64,000 nucleotides of DNA from Candidatus Limnocylindrales bacterium (GTDB lineage: Bacteria; Desulfobacterota; Binatia; UBA1149; CAITLU01). The stretch's first letter is position 1. Each line of letters opens with the position of its first letter. Below, piece by piece: positions 51,952 to 60,886 of the stretch. Location: assembly GCA_035571835.1 (NCBI GenBank), contig DATNBU010000001.1:1-64000 (forward strand), given 5' to 3'. Under the pieces are notes generated by a model, which worked only from the letters and a program-made list of their open reading frames with translations, ran no database searches and was not told the origin of the DNA. The translations under genes and the position numbers were made by a program.

Positions 51952-54345
51952 CTACGGCGTGTAGAGTCGCGCCTGCGGAATCACCTGCTTCGGCTGGCTC
52001 GCGCTCGACCACGAGAGCCGGATCGCCGCGCGGTTGGTCTTCTCGAAATACTCGATGCGGATGCTGTACTTCTGTCCGCCCGTCAGTGTGATCGCACCGC
52101 TCGCCTCCGCGGTATTGGGGCTTACCCAGCGATCGATGAGCAGCGCGTTGTTGACCCACAGCCGCACTCCGTCGTCCGCCAGCAGGTAGAACGTGGTCGG
52201 ACCCGTGAACTGCGGCTGGACCTGTCCGGTCCAGCGCGCGCTGAAATTGTCGGTCGGGTAACCGGTAACCGGCGCGCCCTTGCCCCAGTCGAAGCTCACC
52301 GTGGGATCGATGCGCGTGGTTGCGGTTCCCGTCAGATCGCGAGTTCGGAAATACGCGCCCGACAGACCGTTGCCGTTCACCGCCACCGGCGAGAAGCTCG
52401 CCGTGTAGGTCGTCGCGGCACTCGGTGTCGTTACGTTGTGCGTCGCGGCACCGCTGTCTGACCACGACGAGAAGTTCCACGTCGTAGACCCGGAGGTCTG
52501 CGGCGAGACAGCCCCGATACTGCGCAGCATTCCGACGACACCGAGAACCGACGACGGCGCCGTCACCGGCTGGCCGTCGAGCGTGAGCTGGAGCCCGGTC
52601 GGACTGCTCGCGAGCGTGATCGTGGACGTGTTCGGAACCACGTCACGGAACACGGTATGCACGAGATTACCGGAGTCGCGCACCGTCAGGTAGATGCGAT
52701 ACCACACGTTGGCTGCGGTCTCGCCGGTATTCGGGATCACGAAAGAGCCGCTGGTCACTCCGCTGAACGGCTGGATGAACGGATGCACGTGCGTATCGTG
52801 ATGGAAGTCGACGCGCCACGTGAAGGACGACGCCGGGATCGACGGATCTTCCTGGTCCGCTGCGGTGCCCGCATACAGAATCGTCTGCCCGGCGTTGTAG
52901 TGGGTTCCCGCGGCCGGCTGCGTGATGGTCGCCGTCGGCGCGGTGTTGGCGGTGACCGTCAGCGTCGCATCCGCGCTCGTGTCCGATCCGAAATCGTTCT
53001 GGACGACGCAGCGGAACAACGCACCGTTGTCGGACTGCTGCACGTTCGAGATGTTCAGCGTGGCAGCATTGGCGCCGGTGATGTCGGCGTGGTTGCGCTG
53101 CCACTGGTACAGGAGCGGCGGGCTCCCCGACGCGGAAACCGAGAAGCTTGCGGTCGCACCGACCGTGACCGTCTGGCTCGAGGGGTCCTGCGTGACGTTG
53201 GGCGGGTCGCTCGACGTGTAGCGGATGCGCCCGACCGCTCCCGCGCCACGTGCAAGATAATAGAGGCTACCGTCGCTGCCGACGCGAAGATCGACCGGCG
53301 CCGAAACCGAGCTGGCGAAGATCGGCGCGCCGTTACTGGACGGAGGCGCGTCCGGATCGATCACCCGGATCCAGTTGCCGCAGTAGTCGGCGAAGAAGTA
53401 CAGCCCGTTGTAACCCGAAGGGAACGAGACCGTCGACGGACTGTAGAACGCGCCGCCGGTGATCGCGCAGCCTTGCGAGTGGTCGTACGAGTAGATCGGG
53501 CAGGTAAAGCCGGAGCCGGTGCAGCCGACCGGACCTTCGGAGGTCGGCCAGCCGTAGTTTGAGCCTGCGATGCCGTCGTCGATCTCTTCCCACGTATTCT
53601 GTCCGACGTCGTTGATGAGCATGCGACCGCTGGCCGGATCGAACGTGAACGTGAACGGATTGCGCAGCCCGCGGGCCCAGATCGCCCGGTTGTTGCCGGT
53701 AGCCGTCTGGTAGAACGGATTGTCGGTCGGAATCGTACCGTCGGAATTGATGCGCAGGATCTTGCCGAGGAGATTCGTCATCGCCTGCGAGTTCGAGCCG
53801 ACGGCATTCTCGCCGGCTGCAATGTAGAGCTTGCCGTCCGGGCCGAAGTGCAGCGCGCCGCCGTTGTGGTTGGTCGCGCTGAGGTTCTCGAGATCGAGCA
53901 GCACGGTCTCGCCGGCCTGGGCGACATCCGGATTGGCAAGGCTCGCGGTGAAGCGGCTGACCCGGTTGTGGATCGGCGACGTCGACGTCGTGTAGTAAAC
54001 GTAAATGAAACGGTTGCTCGCAAAGTTCGGATCGAACACCACGCCGAGCAGGCCGCGCTCGCCCGACGAATTGACCGATAGCGTCAGGAACGGTGTTGCC
54101 AGCAGCGCTCCGTTCTTGATCACCCGCAGCGCGCCCGTCTGCTGAGAGACGAAGATCCTGCCGTCGGGCGCGATCTCCATTGCCGTCGGCGATGCGAGCC
54201 CGCTCGCGACCACGCTGTCGCTGAAGCCGGCCGGAACCGTCGCGGCCGGTGCCGGCGTGCTCGTGCACAACATCAGGAACAGGACGGCAGTAGTGAATCG
54301 GAAAGGTCCGCAGCCCGGCCGGCTGCCCATCGTACGAAAAATCAT
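51952..54345 (-). CDS. Secreted glucose/sorbosone-dehydrogenase-like propeller with Ig and PA14 domains
   Basis: 797 residues from ATG 54345, preceded by GGGGGG; the open frame extends upstream without similarity. Signal peptide (FTTAVLFLMLCTSTPAPAA). The six-bladed GSDH propeller includes RGLLGVVFDPNFASNRFIYVYYTT, NHNGGALHFGPDGKLYIAAGEN and GLRNPFTFTFDPASGRMLINDVGQNTWEEID. An Ig-like domain follows (SSQTVTVGATASFSVSASGSP), then linker and C-terminal PA14-like domain (FSARWTGQVQPQFTGPTTFY, DDGVRLWVNN). Probably a PQQ- or Ca-dependent sugar oxidase or sugar-binding enzyme outside the cell. Confidence 0.88.
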   Translation of the reverse strand: MIFRTMGSRPGCGPFRFTTAVLFLMLCTSTPAPAATVPAGFSDSVVASGLASPTAMEIAPDGRIFVSQQTGALRVIKNGALLATPFLTLSVNSSGERGLLGVVFDPNFASNRFIYVYYTTSTSPIHNRVSRFTASLANPDVAQAGETVLLDLENLSATNHNGGALHFGPDGKLYIAAGENAVGSNSQAMTNLLGKILRINSDGTIPTDNPFYQTATGNNRAIWARGLRNPFTFTFDPASGRMLINDVGQNTWEEIDDGIAGSNYGWPTSEGPVGCTGSGFTCPIYSYDHSQGCAITGGAFYSPSTVSFPSGYNGLYFFADYCGNWIRVIDPDAPPSSNGAPIFASSVSAPVDLRVGSDGSLYYLARGAGAVGRIRYTSSDPPNVTQDPSSQTVTVGATASFSVSASGSPPLLYQWQRNHADITGANAATLNISNVQQSDNGALFRCVVQNDFGSDTSADATLTVTANTAPTATITQPAAGTHYNAGQTILYAGTAADQEDPSIPASSFTWRVDFHHDTHVHPFIQPFSGVTSGSFVIPNTGETAANVWYRIYLTVRDSGNLVHTVFRDVVPNTSTITLASSPTGLQLTLDGQPVTAPSSVLGVVGMLRSIGAVSPQTSGSTTWNFSSWSDSGAATHNVTTPSAATTYTASFSPVAVNGNGLSGAYFRTRDLTGTATTRIDPTVSFDWGKGAPVTGYPTDNFSARWTGQVQPQFTGPTTFYLLADDGVRLWVNNALLIDRWVSPNTAEASGAITLTGGQKYSIRIEYFEKTNRAAIRLSWSSASQPKQVIPQARLYTP

Positions 54346-54494
54346 GCTGATCCCCCCGCCTCTGTCAGGCTTGGCCGGATTGTTACCCGCTTCGCCGCCG
54401 ATTGCAGCACGGTTGCACGCCAAACGTTCAAAAATGTCGGCCGATCCGCGTTCGGGTTCGCGCGGTGCCGGATTCTGCGGCACCGTCGCCGGCA

Positions 54495-55715
54495 ATGTCG
54501 TCCGCTGCCTGCATCGTTTGGGGGCCCGAGCTCTCACCGTTTCTCCTCAAGCTCGAGTCGATGCTCGTGCACCACGGCGTCGCGTGGAGACGGCTTCCGC
54601 GCGACGGCACACGCCTCGAGAACGTTCGTGTATCGCTGCGGATCCGCCGCGCGGTACGGACGCGCACGGCCCTCAGGCCTCCCGCCAACGACGTGCTCGA
54701 TGAATATCCACTGGTGCCGTTTCTCCTCACGGAGAGCGGCGCAGTGCTCTACGATTCGACTGCGCTTGCGTCGTGGCTCGACCAGCGTGACGCCGATCGG
54801 TCGCAGCCGCTCGTGCCTGTGGATCCGGCCGCACGCTTCGTCGCCGCGCTGATCGACGAGGCTTTCGACGAGTTCGGCCTCTACATGGTCCACCACAACA
54901 GGTGGAAGCTCGCCGCGGCCGACAACGATTCACCCGGCGCACGGCTCGCGCGCGAATACGCGCGCCTGCTGCCGCCGGCCTCGTCGCGCCTGTTCGCGCA
55001 GTGGTTCGCGCGCCGTCAGGTACGGCGCCTGCCGTACCTTTTCAGCGTCGCGCCCGATGGATATCGGGTTGCCGGGCTTTCCGCGCCGCTGACACCGCCG
55101 GCGCGGCCCGGATTTCCGCCGACACACGATCTTCTCGAAGAGGCATGGCGGCGCTACCTCCGCGCGATCGAGACCGTGCTCGAGGAGCAGCCGTTTCTTC
55201 TCGGTCCGGCGTTCACGCTCGCCGACGCAAGCGCTTACGGTCAGCTGTCGATGAATCTGACCGATGGCCTCGCGGCAAGACGCCTGCGCGAGCTTGCGCC
55301 GCGGACGTTCGACTGGTTGGTTTCGATTCGCGAGCGCCGGCACGCCGGAACTCGCGGTGAGCCAGTGCTCGCACCTTGCCTGCAGAGCCTGCTCGAGGTC
55401 GTGATGGCGACGTACGTACCGCTCATGCAAGCCAATGCCGCGGCATGCGCCGAATTGCTCGCGCGAGGCGAGCCCAGCTTCAACGAGAAAGCATTCGACA
55501 AAGGGCGCGGTCTATTCGACGGCGAGCTGCTCGGGCACCGGTATCGCAGCGTGGCCAGGAGTTTTCAGGCGAGATCCTGGCGTGACCTGTGCGCACTCTG
55601 GTCGGCTCTCGACAGCGACGCAAAACGGCAGATCGCCGGACTCGTTCCCGGCGATCCGCTCGATGCGACATTCGTCGCACCGGCTGTCGCATTCGGTGCG
55701 GGTGCTTCCGGTTAG
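54495..55715 (+). CDS. Glutathione S-transferase-like protein
   Basis: 406 residues from ATG 54495. The N-terminal thioredoxin-like part (CIVWGPELSPFLLKLESMLVHHGV) and GAVLYDSTALASWLD (the ES/DS glutathione contact) fit the GST fold. The helical C-terminal domain contains EEQPFLLGPAFTLADASAYGQLSMNL (N-capping box). About 180 residues longer than a classical GST, so a distinct subfamily with an extra C-terminal domain. Substrate unknown. Converges on the membrane protein gene with stop codons overlapping by 3 bases. Confidence 0.8.
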   Translation: MSSAACIVWGPELSPFLLKLESMLVHHGVAWRRLPRDGTRLENVRVSLRIRRAVRTRTALRPPANDVLDEYPLVPFLLTESGAVLYDSTALASWLDQRDADRSQPLVPVDPAARFVAALIDEAFDEFGLYMVHHNRWKLAAADNDSPGARLAREYARLLPPASSRLFAQWFARRQVRRLPYLFSVAPDGYRVAGLSAPLTPPARPGFPPTHDLLEEAWRRYLRAIETVLEEQPFLLGPAFTLADASAYGQLSMNLTDGLAARRLRELAPRTFDWLVSIRERRHAGTRGEPVLAPCLQSLLEVVMATYVPLMQANAAACAELLARGEPSFNEKAFDKGRGLFDGELLGHRYRSVARSFQARSWRDLCALWSALDSDAKRQIAGLVPGDPLDATFVAPAVAFGAGASG

Positions 55716-57073
55716 TTCATTTTCAGATCGACATGCCACGCCGCCGAGCGTGGCCACAGCGCGACACGACAGACCGGCTTCGCCTCCGCTTCGCACGCGC
55801 GAACCTGGTCGCGAAACGACGGGCCCGACATCGTGAAATCGATCGACGGGCTCGTGTACCGCTGGACCACGCCGGTCAGTCCGACGACGACGAGCATCGC
55901 GAGGGTGCAGCGCCTTAGCCACGCGTCTGATGACGTCGTCCCCCACGCCAGCAGCAGGCAGAGCGACATCGATCCGAACAGGAAATAGCGCGCACCGCCG
56001 AGCCCGGAGATCATGTCGCGGGGATTGCCGAGCGAACCGAACGTCTGGATCAGCGAGACCAGTACCCACAAGCCGGCCACGTAGGCGGTGAGCCCGCCGG
56101 CAGCAGACCGGCTGCTGGCTGCTACGGCGGTTCCTGCAATCGTCGCCGCAAGGACAAGGGTTCCGACGAGCGAGCCGTCGATCGCCGGCAGATGCTGGCG
56201 GATTGCCTGCGCGAGCCCGTTGGCAAACTCGGCGGTGAACATCGGCGCAATCACCGATTGAAGCACCGTCGGCAGCACGAGCACGGAAAGATCGCTCGGA
56301 TACTGCCGTCCGGTGCTCGCGTGCAGATAGAGTGACGCGAGGTGGACGAGCGCACATACTGCTCCAGCCGCGCCGAGTGCGAACAGCGTGCTGGATTTCT
56401 CCTCGACCGCACGCAGGAAGAAAAACGGAGTCGGAAGCACGCCGGGGATTCCCGCGATGCCGCAAACGACCGCCCACGCCGTCACCAACGCCGGCCGCTT
56501 CGATAGAAACTGTTCCGGCATCGCGAACACGAGCAGCATCGAAACGCCTGCAACCCACTGCAGATTGGTCGCCGACAGCCAGACTTCGTAGCTCTGCGGC
56601 ACGAGCGCCCACGCCGCAATCAGCAGAAGCCCGGCCGTTCTCGACAGGCTGTAGCAGGCCGCGAGCGAAGCGATCTGGAACGCGACCGCGGCATGAAATG
56701 CGAGCGCGAGATACGTCGTAACGAACGGCGCGTAGGCCACCGGAACGAGCGTCGACAGGTAGACGACGACGTTGGTCAGGCCGAGGTAGCTGCCGAGGTA
56801 CGTGTTCTGGAGCGCCCCGGCCAGCGAAAGGCTACGGAAGGTCGCAAAGAACGCCGAGCCTTCTTCGGCCCAGAACCGCGGGTCGTACAAAAGCACCGGA
56901 CATTTCAGGAATGCGATGACGAGGAACACGCCCACATACAGAGCGTGCTCGGCACGCCCCGGTGTGGCCGCGGCCGGCGCTGCCACACCGGGCGCTGCCA
57001 CGACTTCGCTGATCACCGGCGCCACAGGCTGCCGTTCGCGAGCTCTGCTGCGACGCTTCTCCGAATCTCTCAT
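55712..57073 (-). CDS. Multi-pass membrane protein, possible GT-C glycosyltransferase
   Basis: 453 residues with 10-11 hydrophobic helices. The first loop reads DPRFWAEEGSAFFATFRS with an acidic pair followed by FF, at the place where GT-C enzymes keep their catalytic acid. I do not recognise the exact family. N-terminal ~40 residues are basic and cytoplasmic. The C-terminal soluble part is short (CEAEAKPVCRVALWPRS). A sugar-transfer role is plausible but unproven. Confidence 0.65.
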   Translation of the reverse strand: MRDSEKRRSRARERQPVAPVISEVVAAPGVAAPAAATPGRAEHALYVGVFLVIAFLKCPVLLYDPRFWAEEGSAFFATFRSLSLAGALQNTYLGSYLGLTNVVVYLSTLVPVAYAPFVTTYLALAFHAAVAFQIASLAACYSLSRTAGLLLIAAWALVPQSYEVWLSATNLQWVAGVSMLLVFAMPEQFLSKRPALVTAWAVVCGIAGIPGVLPTPFFFLRAVEEKSSTLFALGAAGAVCALVHLASLYLHASTGRQYPSDLSVLVLPTVLQSVIAPMFTAEFANGLAQAIRQHLPAIDGSLVGTLVLAATIAGTAVAASSRSAAGGLTAYVAGLWVLVSLIQTFGSLGNPRDMISGLGGARYFLFGSMSLCLLLAWGTTSSDAWLRRCTLAMLVVVGLTGVVQRYTSPSIDFTMSGPSFRDQVRACEAEAKPVCRVALWPRSAAWHVDLKMN

Positions 57074-57171
57074 GACGGGCTGCTTCTAGACGTATGGGAA
57101 TCGAGACACCAGAGGCGGCGATGTACCCGCTTCGCGTCATGCGATCCGCGCAGCTCTCGGCGTCGAGCTCG

Positions 57172-58179
57172 TCAGAGTCCGCCGCGCACCGCGCGCGCGA
57201 ATCGGTTGTTCACCTTGGCGGCCGGAAACACGCCGCCGCCGTCGAAGCGAACGTAGTAGGCCGATGTCGCCGGGTTCGAGCTCATCGCCGACCAGTATCC
57301 GCCGGTGCCCGTCGAACCCGGGAACGTCGGGTCGATGCACGGAGTCGTGCTGCACGTGGTCACAGCTTCCGGCTCGAGCAGGATGCCCTTCAGCTCCAGT
57401 GCCGTCGGCAGGCGCCAGTCGCAATGACCCGCGAAACAGCTGGCTCCGTCGTCGGCGACGTCATTGAGAACGTCGAGGAAAAGGGTCTTCAGGGTTCCGT
57501 CGAACGCGGTGGTCGTGCTGGTCCACCTGTAGTCGTTGTTGACGCCGTGAGGATCCGGGCACGTCGCCAAGTCCGGACACAGCACGAACGCGCCCGGCAC
57601 TCCCGACTTCTGCTCCCACATCAGGCCTGTCCACAGGTCAGTTACCGTCTGGTCGCCGTTGTCGCGATAGCGCGACGGCACTGCGCCCGCATAAGCGCAG
57701 CCCGTGAAGTCCAGCGAACACCGACTCGTGCACGCGAGGCCCGGCGAGTCGCTGGCACCAAAGCTGGAGCACGTCTTCCCGTCAAGATCCGTTCCATCGC
57801 ACGTCTCGCCGAGTTCGACGATGCCGTTGCCGCAAGCAAACGGCAGTACACCGCCGCCGAGTTTGTCGGCGACACCGTCGTCGCAGGCATCGATGAAAGC
57901 TTTGACCGCTGCGGCGTCGCCCATGCTCGGACACAGCGTCGGCGCGGCTTTATCCTCGGTAGCGGGGAACTTGTCGTTGAACTTGCCCTCGCACTTGCTG
58001 TAGTCGGCTGTCCCGCCCTTGACGGCGACGCCCGCATCGACTTTCAATCGACACGCCGCGTACGAGCTGCTCGCCTTGAGCTTGCCGGATTGGCAGACGA
58101 GCGCCTTGTCGGCGGCCTCGGCCACGCTCACGTTGAGGATCATCAAGGCTATCAGAGCGATCACACTGTTGTTCATCAT
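57172..58179 (-). CDS. Secreted DUF1566-domain protein with a Cys-rich CGNG repeat
   Basis: 335 residues from ATG 58179 (or 58176); signal peptide NSVIALIALMILNVSVAEA. The middle holds CGNGIVELGETCDGTDLDG and LACTSRCSLDFTGC, a Cys-rich module common in Myxococcota-like surface proteins. The C-terminal DUF1566 (Lcl) domain contains DNGDQTVTDLWTGLMWEQ, CDWRLPTALELKGIL and YWSAMSSNP...FARAVRGG. The function is unknown; related proteins are surface or fimbrial. The open frame extends upstream for ~2 kb on this strand as shadow of other genes. Confidence 0.8.
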   Translation of the reverse strand: MMNNSVIALIALMILNVSVAEAADKALVCQSGKLKASSSYAACRLKVDAGVAVKGGTADYSKCEGKFNDKFPATEDKAAPTLCPSMGDAAAVKAFIDACDDGVADKLGGGVLPFACGNGIVELGETCDGTDLDGKTCSSFGASDSPGLACTSRCSLDFTGCAYAGAVPSRYRDNGDQTVTDLWTGLMWEQKSGVPGAFVLCPDLATCPDPHGVNNDYRWTSTTTAFDGTLKTLFLDVLNDVADDGASCFAGHCDWRLPTALELKGILLEPEAVTTCSTTPCIDPTFPGSTGTGGYWSAMSSNPATSAYYVRFDGGGVFPAAKVNNRFARAVRGGL

Positions 58180-58323
58180 CGTGCCAATGTCGCACGCGGC
58201 CCCTGCTGACGCGAGGAGTTGGGTACCCTGAGAGCTCGCCTTAGTCCGTGTTAGGGCTTCTCGGGATCGAAGAGCGTCGCAAAACCACTCGCTAAGCGAT
58301 TCTCGTGCGGGCATCCTTGCGCT

Positions 58324-59700
58324 ATGCATTCCGCAAGATTCGCATTCGCAGTGGCGCTGGCAATGGCGACAGGTGCGGCCGCACAAACTCTGCCGGCTCC
58401 CTGCCCTGATGTTCCGTTCATCACCGACGTTCCGCTGATCGAAGCCGGCGCGCCGCCCGACACCATTACGGTCGATCCGGCGGGGATGACGGCAATCGCG
58501 GGCTACTGCGACCCCGTGCTGGCGCGCTGGCGCGTACGCAGTGACGGCACCGCAAAGCTTCGCGCGCGATGGGACACATGCGGTGCTTTCGAGCGCATAA
58601 GGCTGCGCATCGAGTTCGCCGGCGACTGCGTTTCGGCCTCCGGCAAGCTGTCCGCGCGACATCAGTCGCGCGTGCTTTTCACCGCTCTCCCGGAAGGAGG
58701 CGCAACGACGACGACGAATCCTGGCGGAACCACAACTACCCTCGATGGCGGAACGACGACGACCACGCTTGGCGGCGGCAGCGGAGGCGGCGGAATCTTC
58801 GAGGCGCCGAACCCGTGGAACGAGGACGTCTCGGGCCTGCCGCCTTCGGGCCAGAGCGCAACCATCATCTCCGCGCTGGCGGCAGCCGGCGGATGGGGCA
58901 ACGGGAACAACTTCCAGATCGACTTCGGGCTGCACGTCCTTCAGCGGATCGCATCGACGCCGTTCGTCACGTTCCAGAAGAGCGCCGGCTACTATTCGCC
59001 GGACTGCGACGAGCCTTTCGCGTTTCCCCGCCCTGTCGGCGGCGCGGCCGAAGGCCAGTCCGGCTACTCGTGCCCGGTAGGGAGCGAGGATTGTCATATC
59101 CTCGTCGTCGACCCGATCGCGAAGCGGCTGTACGAGATGTACAACGCGACATCGTCGGGCGGCACGCTGGTCGCACGCTGCGCGCTGCAATGGGACTTGA
59201 CCCGCTCGTATCCCGACGGCCTTCGCGGCGAGCAGTGCACGTCCGCCGATGCCGCGGGCTTTCCGATCGCGGCAATGCTGTTCACGGCCGACGAGGTCTT
59301 CGCCGGCGAGATCGATCACGCGATCCGTTTCATTCTTCCGAACGCCCGCATGCGTGCGGGCGTCTACGTTCACCCTGCTTCTCATGCGGGCGGACCGTCG
59401 GGCGGTCCGAACCTGCCGCCCTACGGCGTGCGCTTCCGCCTGCGCGCCGACTATCCGCTTGCGACGCTTCCGACCGAAGGTGCACGCGTCGTCGCTCGCG
59501 CGCTGCAGAAGTACGGCATGTTCCTGTCCGACGGCGGCAACATTGCGCTCACCGCGGCGAGCGATACGTACACGACGCACACGTGGAGCGAAGTCGGCAT
59601 CGATTCGCACTCGATGTACGGCATCCAGGTCACCGACTTCGAAGTGGTCGAGCTCGGGCCGACGATTCCGCTCACCTACGACTGCGTGCGCAATCCTTAA
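58324..59700 (+). CDS. Secreted protein of a conserved extracellular family, with Thr-rich linker
   Basis: 458 residues; signal peptide MHSARFAFAVALAMATGAAA. The N-terminal ~110 residues form a small beta domain. A Thr/Gly linker (TTTTNPGGTTTTLDGGTTTT) joins it to the main domain, which starts PNPWNEDVSGLPPSGQSATII and contains DCHILVVDPIAKRLYEMYNA, CTSADAAGFPIAAMLFTADEV, HAIRFILPNARMRAGVYVHPA and KYGMFLSDGGN. I recall similar domains in actinobacterial secreted proteins of unknown function. No catalytic site is identified. Confidence 0.75.
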   Translation: MHSARFAFAVALAMATGAAAQTLPAPCPDVPFITDVPLIEAGAPPDTITVDPAGMTAIAGYCDPVLARWRVRSDGTAKLRARWDTCGAFERIRLRIEFAGDCVSASGKLSARHQSRVLFTALPEGGATTTTNPGGTTTTLDGGTTTTTLGGGSGGGGIFEAPNPWNEDVSGLPPSGQSATIISALAAAGGWGNGNNFQIDFGLHVLQRIASTPFVTFQKSAGYYSPDCDEPFAFPRPVGGAAEGQSGYSCPVGSEDCHILVVDPIAKRLYEMYNATSSGGTLVARCALQWDLTRSYPDGLRGEQCTSADAAGFPIAAMLFTADEVFAGEIDHAIRFILPNARMRAGVYVHPASHAGGPSGGPNLPPYGVRFRLRADYPLATLPTEGARVVARALQKYGMFLSDGGNIALTAASDTYTTHTWSEVGIDSHSMYGIQVTDFEVVELGPTIPLTYDCVRNP

Positions 59701-59750
59701 AAAGAATCGCCTGCCGACCGGCACCGGCGCGGCCGGCATGCGACTTCCGG

Positions 59751-60347
59751 CTAGCTCGCAGCAAGGACCGCCTTGGCCAGTGCCTTCCGCAACGCGCTGG
59801 CCGATCTGCTCGCCCCCCAGCCGCGATCCACCGCAAGAAGTTCCCAGACCTGCACGGAGGAACCTGCCCACAGATAGTCCGCCGAAGTTTCGATGGTCCA
59901 TCCCTCTGCAAGCGCGCCGTCGCGACGAAGACTTTTCGTCAACGTTCGATAACCACCGCGCAACTCCTCCATGCGGTCGGCCCAGGCAGCGGCTGCCTCG
60001 GGATCCTCGCTGCGAGCACGCATCAGCGTAGTCGCGACCGGATGGATGGTCGGAACAAAATCGAACCAGACAGCGAGAAACGCGTCCAGTCGTCGAATCG
60101 GATCCTTGACGGCGAGTGCTTTGCGAAATTTTGCGTGGATGTCGGCGCGCTCGTCCGCGCGCTGCACGAGTGCGACGAGGAGCCCGCCGCGCGAACGAAA
60201 GTGGATGTAGACCGCCTGGCGCGTGAGGCCGGCCGCCTGCGCGACCTCGACCATGGAGACCGCTTCGCCTTTCTTCGCGAACAGCTTCCACGCGACGTCG
60301 AGAATCTCGGCGCGCGTCCGAACCGAGCGTGGATGCAAACTTGACAC
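59751..60347 (-). CDS. TetR-family transcriptional regulator
   Basis: 198 residues from GTG 60347 (MSSLHPRSVRTRAEIL). The N-terminal HTH reads VSMVEVAQAAGLTRQAVYIHFRSRGGLL, the canonical TetR signature. The C-terminal helical ligand domain is of the TetR_C type. Divergent from the DUF1330-like gene by 56 bases; the palindrome and promoter between them suggest it represses that gene and itself. Confidence 0.92.
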   Translation of the reverse strand: MSSLHPRSVRTRAEILDVAWKLFAKKGEAVSMVEVAQAAGLTRQAVYIHFRSRGGLLVALVQRADERADIHAKFRKALAVKDPIRRLDAFLAVWFDFVPTIHPVATTLMRARSEDPEAAAAWADRMEELRGGYRTLTKSLRRDGALAEGWTIETSADYLWAGSSVQVWELLAVDRGWGASRSASALRKALAKAVLAAS

Positions 60348-60369
60348 GTGTAAACTCTACGGATAGCGT
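60341..60369 (+). promoter_or_regulatory. Candidate promoter and TetR operator for the DUF1330 gene
   Basis: TTGACA (60341-60346), 17-base spacer, TAGCGT (60364-60369). The palindrome acacgtgt (60344-60351) overlaps the -35 box and the GTG of the TetR gene. The arrangement fits autorepression and repression of the neighbour. Confidence 0.45.
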
Positions 60370-60390
60370 CGCCGCCGATCAACCCCGGCA

Positions 60391-60396
60391 AGGAGG
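60391..60396 (+). promoter_or_regulatory. Shine-Dalgarno of the DUF1330 gene
   Basis: AGGAGG seven bases before ATG 60404. Confidence 0.6.
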
Positions 60397-60403
60397 ATTC
60401 TGC

Positions 60404-60814
60404 ATGACCCTCGACGCTCAAACACAGACGAAGCGCCTGGTCGCGCATTTCGGCGAACAACACGGCCCGACCGCCGCACAGTGGGAGCGTGCGCTGTCCG
60501 GTCCCGGTGGCCCCATCACGCTGATCAATTTCTTCAAGCTCCGCGCCGACGGCGGCGAATCCCTGGGGGCTATGATGCGCTACGCTTCGGTCAGCGGCCC
60601 TGCGCTGGAACGCGTCGGAGGACGCTTTTTGCTGTCCGGCCCCTTCGAGATGACGTTCATGGGCGACGACGAAGACTGGGACATCGTTGCGATCGCATCC
60701 TATCCGGATCGCGCGGCTCTTCTCGCGCTGCACGAGGACGAGGCGTATCGCCTGGCATGGTCCGATCGCGTCGCCGCGGTCGACCGGCAACGCGTCGTGA
60801 TCGCAGCCGGCTAG
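60404..60814 (+). CDS. DUF1330/dimeric alpha-beta-barrel protein
   Basis: 136 residues from ATG 60404. GPITLINFFKLRADGGES, VGGRFLLSGPFEMTFMG and WDIVAIASYPDRAALLAL are the features of the small dimeric ferredoxin-like barrel (DUF1330/EthD-like) family. Reaction unknown; such proteins bind small molecules or act in monooxygenase or decarboxylase roles. Divergently paired with a TetR repressor, which suggests induction by a small compound. Confidence 0.85.
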   Translation: MTLDAQTQTKRLVAHFGEQHGPTAAQWERALSGPGGPITLINFFKLRADGGESLGAMMRYASVSGPALERVGGRFLLSGPFEMTFMGDDEDWDIVAIASYPDRAALLALHEDEAYRLAWSDRVAAVDRQRVVIAAG

Positions 60815-60818
60815 CTCG

Positions 60819-60833
60819 CCCGACGCAGTCGGG
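60819..60833 (+). terminator. Weak stem-loop after the DUF1330 gene
   Basis: cccgac-gca-gtcggg hairpin 4 bases after the stop; no T-run, so terminator function is uncertain. Confidence 0.25.
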
Positions 60834-60886
60834 AGCAATGAACGATCCCGAGTCTCCACCGTGCCGCCTCGCTCCAACGACGCAGG

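Noticed and set aside
58180-60291. ~700-codon upstream extension of the DUF1566 protein
   Set aside because: Antisense to the 58324-59700 gene and overlapping TetR; the signal peptide starts at 58179.
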